Assembly: GCF_025137375.1 (NCBI RefSeq)
Contig: NZ_CP073720.1
Coordinates: 8,084,501-8,148,500, forward strand
Direction of reading: 5' to 3'
DNA: 64,000 nucleotides
From: Dactylosporangium fulvum
Lineage (GTDB): Bacteria > Actinomycetota > Actinomycetes > Mycobacteriales > Micromonosporaceae
Each line of letters begins with the position of its first letter. The first letter of the stretch is position 1. The notes beneath the pieces were generated by a model. That model did not search any database, was not told the origin of the DNA, and saw nothing but the letters and a program-made list of their open reading frames with translations. The position numbers and the translations under genes are program-made. Positions 8,352-15,600 of the stretch are shown here, piece after piece.

Positions 8352-10175
8352 TCAACGCGACCGTTCGACCGGCACCGTGACGTCGTGCGGGATCGGGGCC
8401 TTGGGCTTGGCGTCGACGCCGGCCTCGGCGCGCTGCTCCGGGGTGATCGGCGTCGGGGCGCCGGTCAGCGGGTCGTAGCCGCCGCCGGTCTTCGGGAACG
8501 CGATCACCTCACGGATCGAGTCCGCGCCGGACAGGAGCATGCAGATGCGGTCCCAGCCGAAGGCGATGCCGGCGTGCGGGGGCGGCCCGTACTTGAACGC
8601 CTCGAGCAGGAAGCCGAACTTCTCGTTGGCGTCCTCGGACGAGATGCCGAGGACCTCGAAGACCCGGCGCTGCACGTCGCCGCGGTGGATACGGACCGAG
8701 CCGCCGCCGATCTCGTTGCCGTTGCACACGATGTCGTACGCGTAGGCGAGCGCCTCGCCCGGCGAGCCCTCGAACCGGTCGATCCACTCACGGTTCGGCG
8801 AGGTGAACGGGTGGTGCACGGCCGTCCAGCCCTTGGCGCCGCCACCGGTGCCGCCGGCCTCGGGGTCGGTCGGCTCGAACATCGGGGCGTCGACGATCCA
8901 GCAGAACGCCCAGGCGCTCTCGTCGACGAGCTTCGCGCGGCGGGCGATCTCGACGCGGGCCGCGCCGAGGAGCTCCTGCGCCTCACGACGCTCGTTGGCC
9001 GCCGCGAAGAAGATCGCGTCGCCCGGCTTGGCGCCGACCACGTCGGCGAGCCCGGCCAGGTGGGCCTCGGAGAGGTTCTTCGCGACCGGGCCGCGGGGCT
9101 CTCCGGTCTCCGCGTCGAGGACGACGTAGGCCAGGCCACGCGCGCCGCGCGCCTTCGCCCAGTCCTGCCAGCCGTCGAGCTCCTTGCGGGTCTGCGCGGC
9201 ACCGCCGGGCATCACGACCGCGCCGACGTAGCCGCCGGCCTCGATGGCGCCGGCGAACACGCGGAACTCGGTCCCGCGGAGGTACTCGGTCAGCTCGGTG
9301 AGTTCCACGGAGTAGCGCAGGTCGGGCTTGTCCGAGCCGTAGCGGGCCATGGCGTCGTGCCAGGTCAGCTTCGGGATCTCGCCGACGATGTCGTGCCCGG
9401 CGAGGTCGGACCACAGCGCCCGGACGATCGACTCGCCGAGCTCGATGATGTCTTCCTGCGTCACGAAGGACATCTCGATGTCCAGCTGGGTGAACTCCGG
9501 CTGACGGTCGGCGCGGAAGCCCTCGTCGCGGTAGCAGCGGGCGATCTGGTAGTACCGCTCCAGGCCGCCGACCATCAGCAGCTGCTTGAACAGCTGGGGC
9601 GACTGGGGCAGCGCATACCACGTGCCGGGCTGCAGGCGCACCGGCACCAGGAAGTCGCGGGCGCCCTCGGGCGTCGAGCGGGTCAGCGTCGGCGTCTCCA
9701 CCTCGACGAAGTCCCGGTCGGCGAGCAGGTTGCGGGCGATCTGGTTGGCCCTGGACCGCAGCTTCATCGCCTTGTGCGGGCCCGAGCGGCGCAGGTCGAG
9801 ATAGCGGTACCGGTACCGCACGTCGTCGCTCGCCGCTTCGTTGTCGTCGACGGGCAGCGGCAACGGCGCCGCCTCGGACAGCACCTCCAGCGTCGAGGCG
9901 ACGACCTCGACCTCGCCGGTGGGCAGGTCCGGGTTCTCGTTGCCGGCCGGGCGGGCGGTGACCTCGCCGGTGACGAGCACGCAGTACTCGTTGCGCAGCG
10001 CGTGGGCGGCTTCCATCTCCTCGCGGAACACGACCTGCACCACGCCGGAGGCATCCCGGAGATCCACGAAGATGACGCCGCCGTGGTCGCGACGGCGGGC
10101 CACCCACCCGGCCAGCGTCACGGTGGAGCCGGCGTCGGAAGCCCGCAGGGTGCCGGACTCATGGGATCGGATCAC
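8352..10175 (-). CDS. aspS: aspartyl-tRNA synthetase (bacterial type)
   Basis: A class II synthetase of 607 residues, the usual length for bacterial-type AspRS. It has an N-terminal OB-fold anticodon-binding domain (VTLAGWVARRRDHGGVIFVD), motif 2 (CYRDEGFRADRQPEFTQLD), the bacterial GAD insertion in the middle, and motif 3 (GIAFGWDRICMLL) at the C-terminus. Organisms with GatCAB often use this enzyme for both Asp and Asn tRNAs, but the sequence alone does not settle which applies. The C-terminal ~30 residues are a Pro/Lys-rich tail. It lies 43 nt downstream of hisS, the conserved actinobacterial order. Confidence 0.98.
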   Translation of the reverse strand: MIRSHESGTLRASDAGSTVTLAGWVARRRDHGGVIFVDLRDASGVVQVVFREEMEAAHALRNEYCVLVTGEVTARPAGNENPDLPTGEVEVVASTLEVLSEAAPLPLPVDDNEAASDDVRYRYRYLDLRRSGPHKAMKLRSRANQIARNLLADRDFVEVETPTLTRSTPEGARDFLVPVRLQPGTWYALPQSPQLFKQLLMVGGLERYYQIARCYRDEGFRADRQPEFTQLDIEMSFVTQEDIIELGESIVRALWSDLAGHDIVGEIPKLTWHDAMARYGSDKPDLRYSVELTELTEYLRGTEFRVFAGAIEAGGYVGAVVMPGGAAQTRKELDGWQDWAKARGARGLAYVVLDAETGEPRGPVAKNLSEAHLAGLADVVGAKPGDAIFFAAANERREAQELLGAARVEIARRAKLVDESAWAFCWIVDAPMFEPTDPEAGGTGGGAKGWTAVHHPFTSPNREWIDRFEGSPGEALAYAYDIVCNGNEIGGGSVRIHRGDVQRRVFEVLGISSEDANEKFGFLLEAFKYGPPPHAGIAFGWDRICMLLSGADSIREVIAFPKTGGGYDPLTGAPTPITPEQRAEAGVDAKPKAPIPHDVTVPVERSR

Positions 10176-10218
10176 AGGGTTGTCTCCTTCGGCGATCTAC
10201 GTGACGTGGGACATTCTC

Positions 10219-11544
10219 TCACCGCAAGGTGGGGGCCAGATCCTCGGCCGGTGGGTTCCACAGGGCCGCGTCGGCCGGCACCTGCTCGCCGCTGCGGATG
10301 TCCTTGACCTGGTCGCCGCCCTCGGCGGCGGCGCTGGCCGGGAACCACACGAACGGGATTCCGCGGCGCTCGGCGTACCGGATCTGCTTGCCGAGCTTGG
10401 CGGGCACCGGAGCGACCTCGGTCGCGATGCCGCGGGCCCGCAGCGCGGCGGCGATCCGGTTGCTCGTCGCGCGCTCCTCCTCGCTCCACAGCGCGACCAG
10501 CACCGCGGTCGGCACCGGCCGCGAGACGCCGATCGCGTCGGCGTTGAACAGCAGGCCGAGCAGGCGGGACACCCCGATGGAGATGCCCACGCCGGGGAAG
10601 ACGTCACGGCCGGCGCTGGCCAGGTTGTCGTACCGGCCGCCGGAGCAGATCGAGCCGAAGCGCTCGAAACCGGCCATCTCGGTCTCGTACACGGTGCCGG
10701 TGTAGTAATCGAGGCCGCGGGCGATCTTGAGCGTGGCCTCGACCAGGCCCGGCGCGTGCTCGCGGGCGGTCTCGACCACCGCGGCGAGCTCGGCGATGCC
10801 CTCGTCGAGCAGCGGGTGCTCGACGCCGAGAGCGCGCACGGCGTCCTCGAAGGAGGCGTCCTGCGCCCGGATCTCGGCCAGCGCCAGGGTGGCCTTGGCC
10901 TGCGCGTCCGTCGCCCCGCCCTCGATCAGCAGCTCGGCGACCCCGGCGGGGCCGATCTTGTCGAGCTTGTCGACCGCGCGCAGCACCGCCTCGGGGTCCT
11001 CGAGCCCCAGGCCGCGGTAGAAGCCCTCGCAGAGCTTCCGGTTGTTTACCATGATCTTGACGGCCGGGATCGGCAGCGAGCGCAGCGCGTCACCGATCAC
11101 CAGCGGGATCTCGGCCTCGTAGTGGGCCGGGAGCGTGTCACGGTCGACGATGTCGATGTCGGCCTGCAGGAACTCGCGGTAGCGCCCCTCCTGCGGCCGT
11201 TCTCCCCGCCAGACCTTCTGGATCTGGTACCGCCGGAAGGGAAACTGGAGCTTTCCGGCATTTTCAAGCACATAACGCGCGAACGGGACGGTCAGGTCGA
11301 AGTGCAGCCCCAGGCTCTGTTCCTCGTCGCCCTCCGCGGCCTGGAGACGGCGCAGCGTGTACACCTCCTTGGAGGTCTCGCCCTTGCGCAGGAGCTGGTC
11401 GAGCGGCTCGACCGCGCGGGTCTCCAGGGACGAGAAGCCATAGAGCTCGAAGGTGCGCCGGAGCCGGTCGAGCACCTGCTGCTCGACGATGCGCTGCGCC
11501 GGGGACCACTCCGGGAAGCCGGACAGCGGTGTGGGTCGGGTCAT
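10219..11544 (-). CDS. hisS: histidyl-tRNA synthetase
   Basis: A class II synthetase of 441 residues charging tRNA-His. It has motif 1 around PEWSPAQRIVEQQVLDRLRR, motif 2 (RYQIQKVWRGERPQEGRYREF), the HisA motifs ARGLDYYTGTVYE and GSICSGGRYDNL, and a C-terminal anticodon-binding domain beginning near SRPVPTAVLVALW. The ATG start is supported by position: it lies 6 nt after the stop of the metallo-hydrolase gene, so the two are probably co-transcribed. Confidence 0.98.
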   Translation of the reverse strand: MTRPTPLSGFPEWSPAQRIVEQQVLDRLRRTFELYGFSSLETRAVEPLDQLLRKGETSKEVYTLRRLQAAEGDEEQSLGLHFDLTVPFARYVLENAGKLQFPFRRYQIQKVWRGERPQEGRYREFLQADIDIVDRDTLPAHYEAEIPLVIGDALRSLPIPAVKIMVNNRKLCEGFYRGLGLEDPEAVLRAVDKLDKIGPAGVAELLIEGGATDAQAKATLALAEIRAQDASFEDAVRALGVEHPLLDEGIAELAAVVETAREHAPGLVEATLKIARGLDYYTGTVYETEMAGFERFGSICSGGRYDNLASAGRDVFPGVGISIGVSRLLGLLFNADAIGVSRPVPTAVLVALWSEEERATSNRIAAALRARGIATEVAPVPAKLGKQIRYAERRGIPFVWFPASAAAEGGDQVKDIRSGEQVPADAALWNPPAEDLAPTLR

Positions 11545-11550
11545 CGGTCG

Positions 11551-12231
11551 TTACCAGCCTTTTCGGGGAGCCGCGGCCTCACCCAGGTAGGGATTGCGGG
11601 CGCGCTCGCGGCCGATGGTCGTCTGGGGGCCGTGGCCGGGCAGGACGATGGTCTCGTCGGGCAGCGTGAGCACCTTGTCGCGAAGGCTCGCGAGCATCTG
11701 GGTCATGCTGCCGCCCGGCAGGTCGGTGCGCCCGATCGAGTCGCGGAAGAGCACGTCGCCGCTGAAGCAGACGTCCTCGCCGCCCTCGGAGGTGCGGAAC
11801 AGCACCGACCCGCGCGTATGACCGGGCGCGTGGTCGACGGTCAGCTCCAGACCGGCGATCTTGAGCACCGTGCCGTCCTCGAGCGGCGCCACGTCCTCCG
11901 GCTCGGTCCACTGCAGCCGCCCGCCGAACAGCGACGTGAGATCCGGGCTGAGGCCTTTGGCCGGGTCGGCGAGCATCTCGGTGTCGTCCGGGTGGATGTA
12001 CGCGGTGATGCCGCGCGCGCCGCAGACCGGTGTCACGGAGAATGTGTGGTCGAGGTGACCGTGCGTGAGCAGGACCGCGGCGGGCTGGAGGCGGTGCTCG
12101 GCGAGCACCTCGTCGAGCCGGTCGACGACCCCGATGCCGGGATCGATGACCACGCACTGTTCACCCGGGGCGGGAGCGACCACATAGCAGTTGGTCCCGA
12201 ACGCCTCGGCGGGGAAGCCGGCGACGAGCAA
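11551..12231 (-). CDS. metallo-beta-lactamase-fold hydrolase (glyoxalase II-like)
   Basis: A 226-residue cytoplasmic hydrolase. It carries the binuclear metal motif THGHLDHTFSV (HxHxDH), a third histidine in DHAPGHTRGSVLF, an aspartate in FSGDVLFRDSIGR and a final histidine in VLPGHGPQT, so the active site is intact. The pattern matches the hydroxyacylglutathione-hydrolase-like subgroup. The homologue in mycobacteria (Rv2581c type) also lies between the cyclophilin and hisS. The substrate is unknown. It is transcribed away from the cyclophilin genes across a 169-bp divergent region. Confidence 0.9.
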   Translation of the reverse strand: MLVAGFPAEAFGTNCYVVAPAPGEQCVVIDPGIGVVDRLDEVLAEHRLQPAAVLLTHGHLDHTFSVTPVCGARGITAYIHPDDTEMLADPAKGLSPDLTSLFGGRLQWTEPEDVAPLEDGTVLKIAGLELTVDHAPGHTRGSVLFRTSEGGEDVCFSGDVLFRDSIGRTDLPGGSMTQMLASLRDKVLTLPDETIVLPGHGPQTTIGRERARNPYLGEAAAPRKGW

Positions 12232-12400
12232 CGCGGCTCTCCTGTCTGTCGATGTCCCTGCAGCAACGCCGTAAACCCTATCCGGAGGTCAGGCACAGCG
12301 AACCGTGACCGGGCGGCGACCCGCATTCCGACTTCTACCCGTACACTCTGGCGGGCGTGTGACGTGTCACCCAAATGTATTTTCCTGGAGGGGAGCACCG

Positions 12401-13312
12401 GTGGCTTCCAGTAAGGCCCGGCAGCGCGCTTTGGCGCGCGCGAAGACCGAGCGGCAGATCGCGCGACGTGCCGCCGTGGCGCGACGGCGTCGGCAGTGGC
12501 AGGCCGGCATCGGCAGCGCTGTTGCGCTCGCCCTGCTCGTCCTGGTCGTGATCTGGAAGACCGGCGGGTTCGACCCCGAACCGGTGCGCGCTTCGGACTG
12601 CGCCTGGACGCCGATCGAGCAGGGTGACGGCATCCTCGACGTGGGCAAGCCGCGCTCGACGGGCGTGCTCAAGAACGGCGTGAAGACGATGAAGATCACG
12701 CTGGGTCAGGGCACCGTCACGGCCAGGCTCGACCCGAGCAAGGCGCCGTGCACCGTGGAGAGCTTCACGTACCTCGCGGAGAAGAAGTTCTTCGACAACA
12801 CGACCTGCCACCGGTTGACCGACGCCATCCTGCAGTGCGGCGATCCGTCCGGTTCCGGCAGCGGCGGCCCCACGTACCGGTTCCCCAACGAGAACGTGCC
12901 GTCGCCGATCGTCGACCCGAGCGCGGCCGCCGACCCGAACGCCTCGGCTCCGGCGACCGGCAACGCCATCTACCCGGCTGGCACACTTGCCATGGCCCAC
13001 TCCTCGGAGCCGGACAGCAACGGCAGCCAGTTCTTCCTGGTCTTCAAGGAGGTGCAGTACCCGGCCGACTACACGGTCTTCGGCACGATCGTCAGCGGGC
13101 TCGACGTTCTCGAGAAGATCGGCGCGGCCGGCAACGACGGCTCCAACCAGGCCGGCGGCGGCAAGCCGAACCAGGAGACGAAGATCAGCTCGCTGACGGT
13201 CACCGACACCGACCCGGGCGAGCCGTCAGCGGCGCCGTCCGCGTCGGGGTCGGCCGACCCGTCGGCCTCCGCCCCGGCCTCACCGGCGGCCAGCGCCTCC
13301 AGCAAGTCGTAA
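12401..13312 (+). CDS. membrane-anchored cyclophilin-type peptidyl-prolyl isomerase, copy 1
   Basis: A 303-residue protein with a basic N-terminus (SKARQRALARAKTERQIARR), one membrane helix near residues 33–52 (GSAVALALLVLVVIW) and an extracytoplasmic cyclophilin domain. Family residues are visible: CHRLTD with the catalytic Arg, GSQFFLVF, and YTVFGTIVSGLDVLEKI. The C-terminus is a Ser/Ala/Pro tail. The GTG at 12401 is chosen because a strong purine-rich site (CTGGAGGGGAG) ends 6 nt before it, and upstream in-frame codons lack one. It probably assists folding of exported proteins. The sister gene follows 36 nt downstream. Confidence 0.92.
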   Translation: MASSKARQRALARAKTERQIARRAAVARRRRQWQAGIGSAVALALLVLVVIWKTGGFDPEPVRASDCAWTPIEQGDGILDVGKPRSTGVLKNGVKTMKITLGQGTVTARLDPSKAPCTVESFTYLAEKKFFDNTTCHRLTDAILQCGDPSGSGSGGPTYRFPNENVPSPIVDPSAAADPNASAPATGNAIYPAGTLAMAHSSEPDSNGSQFFLVFKEVQYPADYTVFGTIVSGLDVLEKIGAAGNDGSNQAGGGKPNQETKISSLTVTDTDPGEPSAAPSASGSADPSASAPASPAASASSKS

Positions 13313-13348
13313 GTCCATCCCATCCCTGTTGAGCAAGGAGTACCGACC

Positions 13349-14203
13349 GTGACCACCAACCGGGACCGCCAGCGCGCCGCGGCGCGTGCGCGGCTGGAGC
13401 GGGAGATGGCCGATCGCGCCGAGAACTCCCGCGTCCGACGGCGCAGGAACACGATGATCGCCGCTGGCGCGGGCGGCCTTGTGGTCCTGCTCGGCGTGGC
13501 GTGGCTGGTGGTCGCGCTCACCAAGGGCGACGACAAGAAGACCGAGGCGGGCGCCGACCCGTCCGCGTCGGCCGCCCCGACGAGCTGCACGTGGCTGCCG
13601 CTGGTCGACCCGTCGGCGTCGCCGAAGCCGGAGATCCCGAAAGAGGTCAAGGACGTCGGCACCCCGCCGACCAGCGGCGAGCCGCGCACCGGCACGCAGC
13701 TCATGACGCTCGACACCAGCGTCGGCACTGTCAAGATCGAGATGGACACGGCGCACGCGCCCTGCGCGGCGGCGAGCTTCACGTACCTTGCGAGCAAGAA
13801 GTTCTTCGACGGCAGCAAGTGCCACCGCCTGGTGACCTCGGGCATCTACGTCCTGCAGTGCGGCGACCCGAGCGCCACCGGCATGGGCGGCCCGACCTAC
13901 CGGTACGCGGAGGAGAACCTGCCGACGGGCCGCCGCCCGGCGTACACCGAGGGCATGGTCGCGATCGCCAAGACCCAGGACCCGAGCAGCAGCGGCAGCC
14001 AGTTCTTCATCGTCTACAAGGACATCGAGTCGCTGCAGGCCGACTACACGGTCCTCGGCAAGGTGACCGAGGGCCTGGACCTGGTGAAGAAGGTCGCCGA
14101 GGCCGGCGTGGTCCCGGACGCCCAGTCCCAGAGCGAAGGCGACGGCGCCCCGAAGACCGAAGTGAAGATCAACACCATGACGGTCGCCCCGGCCCAGGGC
14201 TGA
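13349..14203 (+). CDS. membrane-anchored cyclophilin-type peptidyl-prolyl isomerase, copy 2
   Basis: A 284-residue paralogue of the preceding gene with the same layout: a basic N-terminus (NRDRQRAAARARLEREMADR), a membrane helix near residues 32–54 (TMIAAGAGGLVVLLGVAWLVVAL) and an outer cyclophilin domain with CHRLVT, GSQFFIVYKD and YTVLGKVTEGLDLVKKV. It lacks the long Ser/Ala tail. The GTG start follows GCAAGGAG at 13333–13340 with 8 nt spacing. A strong hairpin follows the stop. The pair looks like a tandem duplication with moderate divergence. Confidence 0.93.
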   Translation: MTTNRDRQRAAARARLEREMADRAENSRVRRRRNTMIAAGAGGLVVLLGVAWLVVALTKGDDKKTEAGADPSASAAPTSCTWLPLVDPSASPKPEIPKEVKDVGTPPTSGEPRTGTQLMTLDTSVGTVKIEMDTAHAPCAAASFTYLASKKFFDGSKCHRLVTSGIYVLQCGDPSATGMGGPTYRYAEENLPTGRRPAYTEGMVAIAKTQDPSSSGSQFFIVYKDIESLQADYTVLGKVTEGLDLVKKVAEAGVVPDAQSQSEGDGAPKTEVKINTMTVAPAQG

Positions 14204-14217
14204 CCCCAGCACCGCTG

Positions 14218-14262
14218 GCGACGGGCCGCGCTCCCCTTTTGTCGGGGAACGCGGCCCGTCGC
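14218..14262 (+). terminator. terminator hairpin after the cyclophilin pair
   Basis: Two 19-nt arms (GCGACGGGCCGCG core) pair with a single G·U and enclose a 7-nt loop (TTTTGTC), 14 nt past the stop. The stem is very stable; there is no U-tract after it. Confidence 0.75.
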
Positions 14263-14455
14263 GTCTTCCCGCCGACACCGCATCCCGGCCCCTCCCGCGA
14301 CGGCACCATCGAGCCGGACAACCAGCACCGCGCGGACCTGCATCAACGCCGCCGCCGAGTGTGCGGCGATCCCGGCCGCACGACCAACAGCGATACGGCA
14401 ATCCCGACCAAGAGACGTGCGGCAACCCGGACCAACCGCCCGAGCGACACCCCCA

Positions 14456-14830
14456 GCCAACAGGCCAAGCAGCAGGCCAGGGCCGAGCAGCAGGCCAGGG
14501 CCGAGCAAACCAAGCGACAGCCCGGAGCCACCGGACTGAGCGGCACCCAGCCAACGGGCTGAGCAGCAAGCCGAACAGCGATCCTGGCCAAACAGGCCAA
14601 GCGGAGACTTGACCAACAGGTCGAGCGACAACCCCAGCCAGCGGACCGAGCGGCAGCCCGGGGCCAACAGGCCGAACAGCAAGCCCAGCCAATAGGCCGT
14701 GCAGCAGGCCGAACAGCCGGCCGAGGCCGACAAAGCCAAACGACAGCCCGGGGCCACCGGACCGAGCAGCAAGCCCAGCCAACGGGCCGAGCAGCAGGCC
14801 GGGGCCAGCAACCCGAGCAGAAAAAGTCCC
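14456..14830. repeat. degenerate tandem repeats, low complexity
   Basis: About 375 bp are built from decayed copies of a unit of roughly 21–25 nt around GAGCAGCAAGCCCAGCCAAC and CAACAGGCCGAGCAGCAGGC. Some neighbouring copies are almost identical (CAGGCCAGGGCCGAGCAG occurs twice in a row at 14474–14509). Open frames here in several phases give Arg/Pro/Trp- or Gln-rich repeats that resemble no protein family, so I treat it as non-coding. The flanking parts of 14263–15046 show nothing else. Confidence 0.6.
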
Positions 14831-15046
14831 CCGCCACCTGGTCGTATAGCAACCCCGGCCGCACGATCTGGCGCGCTCCCACCTCGTCCGACACCTCAGA
14901 CCGATGTGGCAAGCCCGACGGAAGGCGGCCAGAGGACCGGCTCGCGGACCAGCATGGTGGACATTTCGGATTTATCCGACCCAGCGTCGACCCGCCCATC
15001 GGGCACACGCGAAGGCGATCCGCGAAAGTTCACCATGTGGTATCAG

Positions 15047-15190
15047 ATCGACTTATGTCGATCAGATCGCTGGCAGTTTTCATGATCCCGAAGACTTGAG
15101 GCAGCCAGAGCAGCACAAAGTCTTCGGGATCATGAAAAATCGATACAATACACGAATGTCGATGCACCGTGATGTCCGGAATGTCCCCGC
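15047..15190 (+). repeat. family A palindromic repeat, copy 1 (144 bp)
   Basis: The core is a perfect 21-bp inverted repeat at 15077–15097 and 15118–15138 (arm contains CATGATCCCGAAGACTT) around a 20-nt loop. To the left is ATCGAC, to the right ATGCACCGTGATGTCCGGA. The same parts at the same spacing, also 144 bp overall, recur at 47306–47449 in the opposite orientation. In this orientation one frame is open through the whole element and contains FHDPED and VFGIMK, matching the other copy without gaps. Sequence around the element is AT-richer than the genome. Confidence 0.75.
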
Positions 15191-15600
15191 TTCCCTCAAG
15201 GGCGCCTGAGACAGGACTTGCCGGCAAGTTCGCCAGAGCAAATCACCGCCAACAATGCGCAATAAAACCGGGCAATACTGCCAAGGCGAACAATGCCGAT
15301 CCGAGCAGACAATCCAATCAACAGACAGCACTGATCAAGCAGATAGTGCCCGCCAAGTCGACAACACACGAGCAAACCCGCCTGCTACCACCGGAATCCC
15401 GCCACGCGAATCAACCGCACACCAGCAAAACAGCGGCCGGACCGAGGCCCCGGGTGACCCTGGCAATCCGGGGCACGGGCGGAAGAGCACCAGCCGAAAA
15501 ACCGCAGCATGAGCGGACCGTCGCCGACAGCCACCCAGCGGAATGGCAACCCATCGCCGCGGGCGGCACAGGTCCGGGAGAGGCGCCCGCCCAGAAACGG
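15191..15600. other. gene-free spacer, AT-richer than surroundings
   Basis: A 410-bp stretch between the family A repeat and the rel stop codon. It is A/C-rich in the first two thirds, clearly below the window's GC level. Open frames exist on both strands but have no family resemblance, no convincing ribosome binding site and atypical codon use. Only weak hairpins near 15560–15600 could serve rel termination. Confidence 0.5.

Noticed and set aside
14343..15008. Possible gene for a Trp/Cys/Arg-rich repetitive protein
   Set aside because: The frame is open only because the tandem repeats lack stops; other frames are open too, there is no ribosome binding site, and composition matches no protein class.
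15047..15190. Family A element as an insertion sequence or a small protein gene
   Set aside because: No transposase frame or target duplication is visible. The shared open frame is short, has no start with ribosome binding site, and is explained by nucleotide conservation of the hairpin; a peptide is possible but unsupported.
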